DNA of 36,182 nucleotides from Bacteroidota bacterium (GCA_013287095.1 JABDEJ010000005.1:1-36182); one strand, 5' to 3'; positions 1 to 9,607 are shown, numbered from the stretch's first letter. Numbers and translations are program-made. Notes: a model not told the origin generated them from the letters alone.

Positions 1-96
1 ACTTTAATGTCGGATGGATACAGGAGAAACACAGTCTGTTATAGTATCCTCAAAGACGAATGGGAAAGTGTGAAACAAAATTTCCCGGTTTATTGA
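1..96 (+). CDS. GNAT acetyltransferase, C-terminal fragment (5' end outside window)
   Basis: An open frame enters from the left edge and ends at a TGA at 94-96. Its 31 residues include DGYRRNTVCYSILKDEW. That is the usual ending of RimJ/RimL-type GNAT N-acetyltransferases: a basic, substrate-facing strand, then a 'YSILKDEW' strand and a short amphipathic helix. The gene body lies outside the window, so substrate and motif A (acetyl-CoA binding) cannot be judged. It runs in the same direction as the large secreted protein downstream but is separated from it by over 100 bases with a candidate promoter. The family call rests only on this tail. Confidence 0.6.
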   Translation, partial: TLMSDGYRRNTVCYSILKDEWESVKQNFPVY

Positions 97-151
97 ACCA
101 TCGACCCCCGAAAAATTTAGTTTAAGCGTACTTTAAACCAGAAAGTTTTGT

Positions 152-159
152 TAAATTTG
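152..159 (+). promoter_or_regulatory. candidate Bacteroidota -7 box (TAAATTTG)
   Basis: TAAATTTG is an exact match to the Bacteroidota -7 consensus TAnnTTTG. No clear TTTG -33 box lies at the normal distance upstream. Initiation a few bases downstream would put the GTG at 164 at or before the transcript start and favours the ATG at 212 as the real start of the large gene. Confidence 0.4.
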
Positions 160-211
160 ATTTGTGGACTGTATATTATTAAATGTTGCGGGTATCAAAC
201 CAACCCTGTCA

Positions 212-3200
212 ATGTCAGGTAAAAAATTAAAACTGTTCTCTGGCTGCATGATTGCCCTGGCATTTATGCTCCAAAGTACTGTCGCTTGTTATGCTGCACC
301 GCTTTCAGGCATCTATACCATAGGAGGTAGCTTGGGTTCAAGCTATAGTTCATTTACAAGTGCAGTCACTGACCTTACAACCAATGGCATCAGCGGCCCT
401 GTTATTTTTAACGTAGCTCCCGGAAACTACAATGAAACCATAACCATACCGGCCATAACTGGTTCAGATTCTGCAAATACAATAACCTTTAACGGGTCGG
501 GCATCGGTTCTGGTGGCACCAGAATATATTATTCCTTAAAATCATCCGGGAGTGCCGTCATTTTTTTGAACCAATGTTCATACGTAAATATTCAATATAT
601 GACCGTGGAGAACACCTCCACCTCTACCACTGCTTATGCCGTATATCCTGCAGCAATAGCCACTTATCTCGACAGCCATGATAAGATAAACCAATGTAAC
701 ATCAAGGTGGCGGTAGGCAGCAGCGGTCAGTATAATGTTGTAGGACTTTTCTGGAACAATTGTAATCACGATACTATTGAAAACAGTCATGTTTCCGGTG
801 GTCTGTTTGGGATATATAATCTTGGCCAATCGAGCAGCATATCTGTCAGTTATGGCAATTCTACCGTCATCAATAACCGGTTTACCGGGGCGTATTATAA
901 TCACATATATGGACTTGCATCGAAATATGGGCTTGTAAATGATAGCTATATAGGCAACAGTTTCGATTCGTCAAAAAGCCCTTATATATCAGCCATTCAG
1001 CTTTCGTATGAAAACGGTGCAACAATAAGAAACAATATCACAAATGGAAATGTAGCTACATATCTTCCTATTGAAATAGATTATCCGAATTATGGTTTTG
1101 ATTCCATTCCGTTCATGATCTACAACAACATGATAGGGGATTTCGGTTATATCGGGCTCTATGTGGATTGCGACACGATCCCAAATATGAACCTCCATAT
1201 TCTTCACAATACTATTGACGAAGAAAATAATTCCCCCTCCAATATCATGTATATAGACCTGACAGTGAGTGGCGGCGTAACAATTGAAAACAATATCATG
1301 AGCACGAGTTCTGCTATTGTGCCATTTTATCTTTCAAATACTACTTTGCCAGCTAATATTCTTGTAAATGGCAATGATTATTATAATTTGAGCGGAGATC
1401 TAATAAGTTTAAACGGGAAAGGATATACCAGCCTGTCAGGTTTTCAAGGTGCAGTTTCAGGATATGGATGGTCTTTATACGACAATAACGTTAAACCTAA
1501 CTATGTAAACCAGAGGGACCTTCATTGCGACCAGACCAAACCGAATCCTTCCGGGATCTACGCAGGCATAAAGGTGGATATTGACGGCGATCCACGTTGC
1601 CTGTCCTTTCCAACTGCAGGGGCAGACGAGTCGAAGTATTTTTCAGGAAATCCTACCGTTTCATTTACATTACCGTCTAAAATATATCCCAATAGCCCAA
1701 CTTATGTTTACCAAAATGCTAAAGCCGGTGAACCCCAGAGATATTTCTGGTATGTGAATGGCGCTTTTGTAAGTGATTCGTTGGTACTGTTTACCAACAA
1801 ATTTGTACTGGGTACCAATACCTTAAAGCTGGTAACAGTGACATGCCTGGGTTCGGATTCATCGACCCAAACCTTCACTGTTTCAGCGCCCACGGCTATT
1901 CCGGTTGTCGCTTTCGTGTCGGATAAAAACATCGTCAAATCCGGTGATGTTGTGTCATTTATAGACCTGAGTACCAACGGACCCATCAGATGGTTGTGGA
2001 CTATTTCACCTGACTCATCAATCGTAAGCGGAAAACAAACTGCGAATTACAATTTTGTTTTCGGGAATGCCAATGCCCAGAATCCACAGGTAACGTTTTC
2101 AACGGCAGGTAAATACAAGGTTTGTTTGCTTTCAGGTAATAGCGTCGGTAATGGTGCGCCGGTTTGCAAAACCAACTATATCGATGTGGTGCCCTCTTAT
2201 AATATGGGTGCCAGTAATTTTGCAAACGATCCGTCAGGGTACCTGTATGATAATGGTGGGCCTGATGGGAATTACCATGAGGACAATAAAGTTGAATCTT
2301 TCCTGATTTCTCCATGTGCAGATAGCGTTTACCTGACCTTTAGCCTTTTTGACCTTTATTGCGGATTTGACTATCTGAGAATATACCAGGGAAGCAATAA
2401 CGGGGGTTTGAACCTGACTGGGGCATGTGCCAATAATGGATCTTACAGTGGGGCAGGGCCTGGATTTACCGGGGGGAAAGCATTTCCTACCTGTAGTTTT
2501 ACGTGTATGCCCAATGTGACCAAGCCAGATACCTTTAAGGCAAAAAGCCAGATGTACATAGAAATGAACTGTTTTGAAGCTGTTCAAAGCGCTGGTTTTG
2601 CAGCTCATTGGTGGATAAAACCAAGTTCTTCGAAAGATAAGCCGGTGGTATCTTTTACTGCATCCAATCCGGGTGATTCGGTGTGTGAAAACGGAACGCT
2701 TACTTTTTTCAATACCACGCAAATTAATCCTGCAGACGTACCCACCTTCCTTTGGGATCTTGATGGAAACCTTTCAACCTTTGAGTGCGTGGGTGCATGT
2801 GCTTCTGCAATATATGCTTATCATGTCCCGGGCCAGGTTAAGGTTACCCTTATCGGTACAAATTGTGGTGGGTCTGATACTGTAAGCCGGATAATCAACG
2901 TCGTGTACCCAAGTTCACCCAAAGCAACTTTTACGGTGGATAACCCAAAACCAACAACGAGCGATATCGTGAATTTTATGCCTACTGCCGCGCAATGTAT
3001 CGATCATTACAGATGGACGATTACCAAATCATCGGGAACAGGAACAGCTTTTTTTGTGAATGGTACGAGCGCGTTTATTGAAAATCCCCAAGTGAGTTTT
3101 TCAGATACCGGATATTATACGGTAAAACTGTATGTAGATAATCTTAATGGAAGTCAAAAAGATTCCCTTACCATCGTTAAATATATTCATGTGCATGAGC

Positions 3201-5236
3201 CTTATTGCACTCCTTCGGTCAATGCGCTGAATTCCAGTATCGGCATTTCGGGTGTCGTCCTGAATACTCTTAAAAATGGTACGGTTCAGGCGCAACAGGG
3301 TTACACTGATTTTGTAAATGACAGCGGCCTTTCAACAACGCTTGATCTCGGTGTAACGTATACATTATTAGTCTCAAGGAATGCAAACCTTCTGTCATAC
3401 CCTATAAACAGAACGGTTTATATTGACTGGAACCAGGATGGAAACTTTACAGATGCCGGGGATATTGTTGGTTCAGATTCGAACAGCTATTCCACTACCT
3501 GGACCAAAAAAATTACCGTTCCTAAAAATGCAGTTACCGGTGCTACAGTAATGCGTATTGCCACCAACCTGGGCACCGATGCAAACAAACCATGCGGCAT
3601 AAACCAGTATGGCGAATACCAGGACTACAGGTTGTATATCAGCCCATACAACATTCTTCCAGTGATCACATTAGCGGGAACCCAAGGGCTGAATGATACC
3701 ATAAAATTGCAACTGGGCAATGAGTATAATGAGCCTTTGGGCGATTCGGCGACCTCTGTTCTTTATGGTAATATCACTAAAAGCATCATAAGGACTTCTA
3801 TAAAAGCCGGAAGCACAAACCCCAATGATACCTTTAACAGGCTTGTAGTAGCCACTTATATTTTTAGTTATAATGTAACTGACTCTGCCAGTAACAAAGC
3901 CATCACTAAATACAGGGTAGTAGAATTAACCAAAGACACTACGCCACCGAACCTAATAGTTGCCTTACCCGACACCGTTTATTATCCGGTAACGGTCAAA
4001 CAGCATTATCCATTACCGGTTCCTAAAGTGATCAGCGATATTGATCTTGTTGATGGTCCGGAACCTGTTGCTATTGATAGTAGTACGGTTAAAACCAATG
4101 TATTGGGCACCTATAAGGTCAGTTATTCATCGCACGATAAAAGCGGAAATAAAATAACTGTTTACCGTATAATTATCATTGTTGATTCTATTAAACCTGT
4201 ATTAACGCTAAATGGAAAAGACACTATAAAAATGGAAGTAAAAACCCATTTCAAGGACCAGGGCGTGAAAATTACGGATACCTATTACCCTGTTGCAGAA
4301 CTTGATACTTTATTGAGGATTCATTCCAACCTAGACTCTGCCAAATTAGGGACTTATACTATTGTTTATACCGTTACAGACCCATCGGGAAATAAAGTTA
4401 GTGTCACCCGGATTGTCATTGTTTTTGACAGCATGCGGCCATCTATTATCCTGAATGGGTTTAATCCCGATAGCATCGCCGTTTTCCGTAATTATAATGA
4501 CCCGGGGGCTATCGTATCAGACAATTACGACACCATCAGTACATGGGATACATCAGGGACTTTTTACAAAACCTTCCCGGGTGGCGTTAATTGCAATGTC
4601 ACAGGGTTATATACTATTATTTATTCCGCCACTGACAAATCAGGCAATACCAATTCGGTTACAAGAATTGTAAAAGTACAAGACAGAACAGCTCCTGTTA
4701 TCAGTCTCAAAGGGCTGGGCTCTCTATCACTCTGTAGATGGGCTGTGTATAAAGATTCCGGATACTCAGTCAGCGACAATTATGATAGTGTCAAACAATT
4801 GAAGATAGACACCATTGGAAACTTCTTTAAGGACGGTGGTACAACGGTAGAGCAGCTCTTATATATCCAGTACACGGCCACAGACAGGGCAGGTAATGTT
4901 GGGAAGTCAGAATACCGCTTTATAACGGTGCTGCCTGCCGGCATTTCACCATGTACTTCAGGCATTGAACCTGATCTGGGCCTTGATAAATACATCACCA
5001 TTTTCCCAAATCCAACTTCGGGTATTTTTAATATTGATGCCAATTTGCCGGAGCCTGAAAATATGCGAATGACCGTGAACGATATGCTTGGCAGTGAAAT
5101 AGCGGTCATTCAGAATGGAATGTTGTCATCCAACAGTTTCCGTGTGGACCTCAGCAGCCAGGCCAGCGGAATTTATATGTTGAATATTATTTCGGGAAAC
5201 CAGGTATTGACGAAAAGAATAGAGGTTTTGAAATAG
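212..5236 (+). CDS. giant T9SS-secreted surface protein (beta-helix, PKD, CUB-like, GEVED and DUF5011 domains)
   Basis: The protein has about 1,674 residues. The frame is open from a GTG at 164, but the ATG at 212 directly starts a signal peptide (MSGKKLKLFSGCMIALAF...ACYA), so I chose 212. From N to C there is: a right-handed parallel beta-helix region beginning with YTIGGSLGSSYSSF (about 310-1460); PKD/Ig-like domains (about 1650-2190); a CUB-like segment with FDLYCGFDYLRIYQGS (about 2200-2620); two more PKD domains (about 2640-3190); a GEVED domain with YIDWNQDGNFTDAGD (about 3190-3640); several DUF5011-type Ig domains with 'D..GN' turns (about 3930-4920); and a T9SS type A sorting domain starting TIFPNPTSGIFNI (about 4999-5236). 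It is probably exported by Sec, then crosses the outer membrane through T9SS and becomes surface-anchored or released. An adhesion or carbohydrate-contact role is inference; I see no enzyme motif. Confidence 0.9.
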   Translation: MSGKKLKLFSGCMIALAFMLQSTVACYAAPLSGIYTIGGSLGSSYSSFTSAVTDLTTNGISGPVIFNVAPGNYNETITIPAITGSDSANTITFNGSGIGSGGTRIYYSLKSSGSAVIFLNQCSYVNIQYMTVENTSTSTTAYAVYPAAIATYLDSHDKINQCNIKVAVGSSGQYNVVGLFWNNCNHDTIENSHVSGGLFGIYNLGQSSSISVSYGNSTVINNRFTGAYYNHIYGLASKYGLVNDSYIGNSFDSSKSPYISAIQLSYENGATIRNNITNGNVATYLPIEIDYPNYGFDSIPFMIYNNMIGDFGYIGLYVDCDTIPNMNLHILHNTIDEENNSPSNIMYIDLTVSGGVTIENNIMSTSSAIVPFYLSNTTLPANILVNGNDYYNLSGDLISLNGKGYTSLSGFQGAVSGYGWSLYDNNVKPNYVNQRDLHCDQTKPNPSGIYAGIKVDIDGDPRCLSFPTAGADESKYFSGNPTVSFTLPSKIYPNSPTYVYQNAKAGEPQRYFWYVNGAFVSDSLVLFTNKFVLGTNTLKLVTVTCLGSDSSTQTFTVSAPTAIPVVAFVSDKNIVKSGDVVSFIDLSTNGPIRWLWTISPDSSIVSGKQTANYNFVFGNANAQNPQVTFSTAGKYKVCLLSGNSVGNGAPVCKTNYIDVVPSYNMGASNFANDPSGYLYDNGGPDGNYHEDNKVESFLISPCADSVYLTFSLFDLYCGFDYLRIYQGSNNGGLNLTGACANNGSYSGAGPGFTGGKAFPTCSFTCMPNVTKPDTFKAKSQMYIEMNCFEAVQSAGFAAHWWIKPSSSKDKPVVSFTASNPGDSVCENGTLTFFNTTQINPADVPTFLWDLDGNLSTFECVGACASAIYAYHVPGQVKVTLIGTNCGGSDTVSRIINVVYPSSPKATFTVDNPKPTTSDIVNFMPTAAQCIDHYRWTITKSSGTGTAFFVNGTSAFIENPQVSFSDTGYYTVKLYVDNLNGSQKDSLTIVKYIHVHEPYCTPSVNALNSSIGISGVVLNTLKNGTVQAQQGYTDFVNDSGLSTTLDLGVTYTLLVSRNANLLSYPINRTVYIDWNQDGNFTDAGDIVGSDSNSYSTTWTKKITVPKNAVTGATVMRIATNLGTDANKPCGINQYGEYQDYRLYISPYNILPVITLAGTQGLNDTIKLQLGNEYNEPLGDSATSVLYGNITKSIIRTSIKAGSTNPNDTFNRLVVATYIFSYNVTDSASNKAITKYRVVELTKDTTPPNLIVALPDTVYYPVTVKQHYPLPVPKVISDIDLVDGPEPVAIDSSTVKTNVLGTYKVSYSSHDKSGNKITVYRIIIIVDSIKPVLTLNGKDTIKMEVKTHFKDQGVKITDTYYPVAELDTLLRIHSNLDSAKLGTYTIVYTVTDPSGNKVSVTRIVIVFDSMRPSIILNGFNPDSIAVFRNYNDPGAIVSDNYDTISTWDTSGTFYKTFPGGVNCNVTGLYTIIYSATDKSGNTNSVTRIVKVQDRTAPVISLKGLGSLSLCRWAVYKDSGYSVSDNYDSVKQLKIDTIGNFFKDGGTTVEQLLYIQYTATDRAGNVGKSEYRFITVLPAGISPCTSGIEPDLGLDKYITIFPNPTSGIFNIDANLPEPENMRMTVNDMLGSEIAVIQNGMLSSNSFRVDLSSQASGIYMLNIISGNQVLTKRIEVLK

Positions 5237-5366
5237 GAATCAAGGGTTAGGCTTCAGGAATCAGGGAAAATACATCTCCTACAATAATCTGCGGCAAATA
5301 TTGTTAAGTACTAATAGCATTTAACTTACATACCACTTATTACTTACAACTTATCACTTTGATTCT

Positions 5367-6386
5367 ATGAAAAAATACATTTTTACATTGGTTTTTGCAG
5401 CATTATGTCTGACCATAAAAGCCCAGGTTTATTACAGCGATGGAAATTTTGAACCGGGCCAATACGATCAAAAGAAGGAAGCCGAAAGGGAACGGATCCT
5501 AAAAAGCCATATCGGTATCGTAAGGGCTTACCGCTATGAGGCCGATTCGGGCAAAGAAATGAAAGGCAACCATGGGTTTCTTGCCGAGGAGGACCAGTAT
5601 GATGATAAAGGAAATCTTATTGATTATAAAAATATTAACAGGCTTGGCAGGATTACCGACGAATTTTTATACCGTTTCGATGACAAGGGAAGGTGTGTTG
5701 AATCTACAAGACTGAATAGAAATGGTAAAATAAACATTCAATGGACGTATGCCTATGATAAGAATGGGAACATGACAGATATGCATACTTATAGCCATGA
5801 CCCTTCGGGGCATATGGCCAAGAAATATGATGATAAAAACCGGCTTGTGGAACAAACCTGGTACTGGAGACATGACAGCAGGGTTGGCAGCCATTATAAA
5901 TATTCTTATTATGATGACGGAAGCAAAAAACAAACAGTTGAGTACAGCCCAAAGGGTAAAATACTGCATACCTGGAACTATGACTGTAGCCCGGTTGGAA
6001 AATTAGCAACACCAAAATTCAAGGATACCACCAAAGTCTGTGTCAGGTATGAAACGGATAAGAATGGAAATCAGATCAAAATAAAAGAAGAATTTGTAAA
6101 GCGTGGTTCCGAGGTCCGTTCGGTTAACAAATATGACCTGCACGACAACCTGATAGACATGGCGGGTTATGATATTAAAGGCAATATTGTACGCCGGTCA
6201 AGTGTTGTATTCAATGACCATAACCAGGCTACGGAATATATCGCATACAAGAAAAAATCAAATACCGTAAGTGGCAGATTGGTATATGAGTATGACCCAA
6301 ATGGCAATATTATTAAACTATTGACCTACAAAGGTGTTGATAAGCCAAAGTACGTTGTGAAATACAACTATCTGGCTGCTCAATAG
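5367..6386 (+). CDS. secreted protein with YD/RHS-like repeats, function unknown
   Basis: This 339-residue protein starts with a clean Sec signal peptide (MKKYIFTLVFAALCLTIKAQ, probable cut after KAQ). The rest is a series of degenerate repeats of the form 'YD..GN......Y...GR' (for example YDDKGNLIDY, YDKNGNMTDM, YDPNGNIIKL). They resemble YD repeats of RHS proteins and the MORN-like antitoxin repeats common in Bacteroidota secreted proteins. There is no T9SS sorting domain and no lipobox, so the mature protein is probably periplasmic or secreted. The next gene begins 12 bases downstream on the same strand, so the two are probably co-transcribed. No catalytic motif is visible; a structural or binding role is inferred. 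Confidence 0.8.
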   Translation: MKKYIFTLVFAALCLTIKAQVYYSDGNFEPGQYDQKKEAERERILKSHIGIVRAYRYEADSGKEMKGNHGFLAEEDQYDDKGNLIDYKNINRLGRITDEFLYRFDDKGRCVESTRLNRNGKINIQWTYAYDKNGNMTDMHTYSHDPSGHMAKKYDDKNRLVEQTWYWRHDSRVGSHYKYSYYDDGSKKQTVEYSPKGKILHTWNYDCSPVGKLATPKFKDTTKVCVRYETDKNGNQIKIKEEFVKRGSEVRSVNKYDLHDNLIDMAGYDIKGNIVRRSSVVFNDHNQATEYIAYKKKSNTVSGRLVYEYDPNGNIIKLLTYKGVDKPKYVVKYNYLAAQ

Positions 6387-6398
6387 TTTAGGTTTAAT

Positions 6399-7187
6399 AT
6401 GAAAAAAGTCTTTGTTTACCTGGCATTTGCCTGTCTTTTGGGTTTTGCCTTCACCCGCATCCACAATTCTCCTGCCGACGCTACGAAAGCAGCAAAACCC
6501 GCCGCGGCAGATACGGAAATTAAGCCATTTGCCCTCATGGAGTTATATACTTCCGAAGGATGTGACAATTGTCCGCCGGCATACAAGGTTGTTAAAGCTT
6601 TTCTGGATTACGGCAAACAAAGCAACCAGAATATATTTCTTCTTGATTTTCACATAGATTATTTCAATGATCTGTGGGTTGATCCTTATAGCAGCCACCA
6701 GAATACTGCCAGGCAGGAAAGTTATGCCCGTGTGTTTCCAGGTGGCTCATATACCCCGCAAATGATCGTGAACGGTAGCCAGGCGCTCCTTGGGTCCAGC
6801 GGCAAAAGAGTAGATGCGGCTGTGACCAAAGCCCTTAAAATAAAGCCTTCAGCTAAAATAGATATAAGCAGTGCAAGTCTTGGTAAAGATAGATTTGTAG
6901 AAGTGCATTTTGCTGCCCAAAATATTCCTATTGATTCCATGATCAATATTGCCCTGGTTCAGAATACAATTGTTCAGAAAGTTTTGACCGGTGAAAATGC
7001 CGGAAAAACATTGACGCATCATAACGTGGTAAGATCAATGGTTTTGGCACCTGTAAAAGATGGTGTCGCACGGATTTCTATTCCAAAAGCCTCAAATGAA
7101 ACAAGTCCCGTTTATAGCATTATTGCTTTCCGTCAGGATCTTGGCAGTATGAAAATTTTGGCCGCAAGTGAGAGGGAGGTGAAGTAG
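6399..7187 (+). CDS. DUF1223 domain protein, thioredoxin-fold, exported
   Basis: The protein has 262 residues. An N-terminal hydrophobic segment (VFVYLAFACLLGFAFT) acts as signal peptide or anchor and is followed by an Ala/Lys-rich linker. The folded part opens with ELYTSEGCDNCPPA, the signature of DUF1223 proteins, with a CxxC pair at C55 and C58 on a thioredoxin-like fold. Downstream, VFPGGSYTPQMIVNGSQ matches the cis-Pro-like 'yTPQmvvnG' segment of the family. The CxxC suggests thiol-disulfide chemistry in the periplasm, but the family has no firmly established substrate. It follows the YD-repeat gene by 12 bases. The end of the gene faces the 3' end of the epimerase gene 35 bases away. 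Confidence 0.88.
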   Translation: MKKVFVYLAFACLLGFAFTRIHNSPADATKAAKPAAADTEIKPFALMELYTSEGCDNCPPAYKVVKAFLDYGKQSNQNIFLLDFHIDYFNDLWVDPYSSHQNTARQESYARVFPGGSYTPQMIVNGSQALLGSSGKRVDAAVTKALKIKPSAKIDISSASLGKDRFVEVHFAAQNIPIDSMINIALVQNTIVQKVLTGENAGKTLTHHNVVRSMVLAPVKDGVARISIPKASNETSPVYSIIAFRQDLGSMKILAASEREVK

Positions 7188-7222
7188 CACCAGTTCGACG
7201 CGTCAAATAGATTGCCTTGTCT

Positions 7223-8251
7223 CTACACCGACAAAAACACTTTGCATGTATCTGCAATAGTCTTCTCAATCGGTATAAATTCAAAATCCAGTAATTTTTT
7301 CAATCTTGAACTGTCAAAATCATAATCTTTGCTGCTGGTGAGGGCCATGTCTTTGGTGATAAATGGGTCGGTCCCTGTCAGGAGTCCTTTGATTTCAGCA
7401 AGCATCCAGACGAGGGTTACCAGTCCGCTTTTGACTTTTATTTTGGGTGGACTGACGCCCAGCCCATTTGCCATCAGGTCGAATATCTTTTTATAAGAGC
7501 AAATGGTACCCGAGGCTATAAAGCGTTTGTTAACAGCACTTTTATTCCCGGTTAATAATATCAATGCTTTTGCCACATCTCTTACATCCACAAATGCATT
7601 GGACCCGGTCGGGTAAAATTTGAGTCCGTCATGCACTGTTTTGAACATCCCCGGCGAACTGTTTTCAAAATTTCCCCAGCCCAAAACAATTCCGGGATTG
7701 ATGATAAAGATATTCAATCCTTCCGCCATGCCACGCCAAACTTCCATTTCTGCCCGGTACTTGCTTTCAGAATAGGCATTTGTAAACGTTAGCTCATCAT
7801 CGTGCGAAGATTCGTTGATTTTCTCACCTTCTTTTCGGGCCAATGCAGCCACAGAAGAAACATAAGCCAGATTTTTGACGCCTTTTTCAAGGCAGGCATT
7901 TACAATATTGGCAGTGCCGTTCACATTGGTTTCAATGACCTTGTGTTTTTCTTTTCTACTGAAGGAAACAATCGCAGCCGCATGATAAATGGTTTCAATA
8001 CCGTCCAAGGCATCTGTAAGGCTGTCATATTCAGTAATATCCCCCTCTACCCATTTGATGCGTTCAAATGCTTGGTCCCAGGTTTCCGAGCGGGGCATAG
8101 ACTCTGATTCCGAAAGGTATTTAAAAATGAATCTTGTATTTTTTAAGTCAGAGGCGGGCCTTTTTAAGGCTTTGATTTCAGGGTTGGTTTTGAGTAACTC
8201 ATACAGGAGATAACTGCCAATAAAACCTGTTCCCCCTGTTACCAAAACCAT
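7223..8251 (-). CDS. NAD-dependent epimerase/dehydratase (extended SDR)
   Basis: The frame is open from an ATG at 8284, but the ATG at 8251 gives MVLVTGGTGFIGSYLL, the normal SDR start, and a candidate promoter at 8282-8289 would exclude the upstream ATG. From 8251 the protein is 342 residues, normal for extended SDRs. The Rossmann NAD-binding motif TGGTGFIG is at residues 5-12. The catalytic Ser/Tyr/Lys set is seen in 'AYVSSVAAL' and 'NAYSESKYRAE' (YxxxK). The substrate is not evident: relatives include NDP-sugar epimerases, dihydroflavonol reductase-like and 3-beta-HSD-like enzymes. It is transcribed divergently from the ureohydrolase-like gene and converges on DUF1223. Confidence 0.9.
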   Translation of the reverse strand: MVLVTGGTGFIGSYLLYELLKTNPEIKALKRPASDLKNTRFIFKYLSESESMPRSETWDQAFERIKWVEGDITEYDSLTDALDGIETIYHAAAIVSFSRKEKHKVIETNVNGTANIVNACLEKGVKNLAYVSSVAALARKEGEKINESSHDDELTFTNAYSESKYRAEMEVWRGMAEGLNIFIINPGIVLGWGNFENSSPGMFKTVHDGLKFYPTGSNAFVDVRDVAKALILLTGNKSAVNKRFIASGTICSYKKIFDLMANGLGVSPPKIKVKSGLVTLVWMLAEIKGLLTGTDPFITKDMALTSSKDYDFDSSRLKKLLDFEFIPIEKTIADTCKVFLSV

Positions 8252-8281
8252 AAATCGTGAATAAGAAATGTAATAAAGCCT

Positions 8282-8289
8282 CAAATCTA
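8282..8289 (-). promoter_or_regulatory. candidate -7 box (TAGATTTG on the minus strand)
   Basis: Read on the minus strand this is TAGATTTG, matching TAnnTTTG. It lies 31 bases upstream of the ATG at 8251 and overlaps the alternative ATG at 8284, so it supports the shorter epimerase start. A good -33 element is not obvious. Confidence 0.4.
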
Positions 8290-8290
8290 A

Positions 8291-8298
8291 TATATTTG
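8291..8298 (+). promoter_or_regulatory. candidate -7 box (TATATTTG)
   Basis: TATATTTG matches the Bacteroidota -7 consensus exactly. It sits 41 bases upstream of the ureohydrolase-like start codon and one base from the opposite-strand box, so the two promoters would be back to back and probably mutually exclusive. Confidence 0.45.
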
Positions 8299-8339
8299 CA
8301 AAGAAGACTGATGCCGCTTATAAAAAGGCAAAGGAGTAT

Positions 8340-9485
8340 ATGGAAGTTTTGGATTTTTTTAAACCGGTAGATATTGATCTCATTCAGGGGGAAGCAGGCT
8401 TCGAGGAAGCTACCTGGGCGCAGGCTTTGGCCATCAATACCAGTGATGCACTTGATTTATCTGATCGTAAAATTGTGCTCATCGGTATAGAACGCTCTGA
8501 TAACGATGATGGTGCAGCCAATGAAATCCGCAAATATCTCTATCGTCTCGGGAGGCCGGAATATGCCGAGAAAATCGCCGACCTCGGTAATTTCAAATTC
8601 GGGTACCAGGAAAAAGATTACGAAACCCTTGGCTTTGTACTCAGTGAACTGATCGGCAACAACCATCTGCCCGTGATCCTGAACGGCAGCCAGGAAATTA
8701 CATGGGCGCAATACCTTTCTTTCTGCTATATGAAAGATTACGTGAACCTGGTATCCTTTGACCCCAGGCTCGATTTCAACATGCACGAAAACAAGAAGAT
8801 GGAGCCTGATAACTTTCTGCAGAAAATATTCATGGCGGAGCCTTCCTACCTGTTCGGCTATGCCAATATTGGTTTCCAGTCGCATTTTACCAGCCAGGCC
8901 GTTATAGATTTTTTAGAAAACCTGTATTTCGATCTCCACCGACTTGGTGACGTGCGTGCCGATATAAGCAACCTGGAGCCGCTGCTCAGGAGTTCTCATT
9001 TCGCGAGCTGGGACATATCTTCTGTGCGCCAAAGTGATGCCCCGGGAACATTGGACCCCTCGCCAAATGGGTTCTACAGTGAAGAAGCCTGCCTGCTCGC
9101 CCGTTATTCTGGTCTGGGAAGTAATATGCGCTCAATTGGTTTCTATAATTATGTCCCTCACAAAGATAAAGATGGGCAGACGGCGCATCTTGCAGCGCAA
9201 ATGATTTGGTACTTCGTAGATGGGGTGATGAACCAGTATCCAGAAAGCCCGATGGAAAACAAAGATGATTTTACCAAGTTCATCACGGCATTGGAAGACA
9301 ATCATTACCAGATCGTATTTTATAAAAGCAAACGCACTGACAGGTGGTGGATGGAAGTCCCGATCAATGAGAAAGAATTTTCAGGTACAAGGCACATCAT
9401 GCCATGCTCATACAACGATTACCTTGCAGCCACACGCGATGAAATACCGGAACGCTGGCTGAACGCGCTGAAGAAGTTTACTTAA
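8340..9485 (+). CDS. arginase/formimidoylglutamase-fold protein with degraded metal sites
   Basis: This 381-residue protein has the ureohydrolase fold order and is the type usually named formimidoylglutamase in Bacteroidota. The manganese ligands of true ureohydrolases are mostly missing. The GGHD loop reads NGSQE (115-119), so the His is lost. The DAHxD loop reads DPRLD (141-145), losing its His. The last motif, normally SxDxDxxDP, reads SWDISSVRQSDAP (223-235), with only D225 and D233 as plausible ligands. A histidine-degradation role is therefore doubtful, and there is no hut gene beside it. It may be a non-catalytic member or use altered chemistry. The gene is monocistronic by appearance, with the candidate promoter at 8291-8298. 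Confidence 0.8.
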   Translation: MEVLDFFKPVDIDLIQGEAGFEEATWAQALAINTSDALDLSDRKIVLIGIERSDNDDGAANEIRKYLYRLGRPEYAEKIADLGNFKFGYQEKDYETLGFVLSELIGNNHLPVILNGSQEITWAQYLSFCYMKDYVNLVSFDPRLDFNMHENKKMEPDNFLQKIFMAEPSYLFGYANIGFQSHFTSQAVIDFLENLYFDLHRLGDVRADISNLEPLLRSSHFASWDISSVRQSDAPGTLDPSPNGFYSEEACLLARYSGLGSNMRSIGFYNYVPHKDKDGQTAHLAAQMIWYFVDGVMNQYPESPMENKDDFTKFITALEDNHYQIVFYKSKRTDRWWMEVPINEKEFSGTRHIMPCSYNDYLAATRDEIPERWLNALKKFT

Positions 9486-9545
9486 ACCAATGTGATAATG
9501 TGGTGATGTGATAATTTTGCTTACGCGGGACTCTTCGATTTTTTT

Positions 9546-9572
9546 GTCATTCCGACGATAGGAGGAATCTGA
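9546..9572 (+). repeat. REP-like hairpin unit, single copy
   Basis: A 27-base unit beginning GTCATTCCGACGATAGGAGG. It is nearly identical to both arms of the inverted repeat at 21877-21978. It folds internally by pairing ATTCC with GGAAT. It lies between the ureohydrolase-like gene and rmuC. Confidence 0.7.
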
Positions 9573-9607
9573 TTTGGGGAATTTAATTGATTTGAAAAGA
9601 TGGATAT

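Noticed and set aside
2234..2722. 162-residue open frame on the minus strand
   Set aside because: Antisense to the CUB-like part of the giant secreted protein, with no signal or motif.
8340..9485. Functional formimidoylglutamase (hutG)
   Set aside because: The metal-binding His residues are missing and no histidine-utilisation genes are nearby, so no gene symbol was given.
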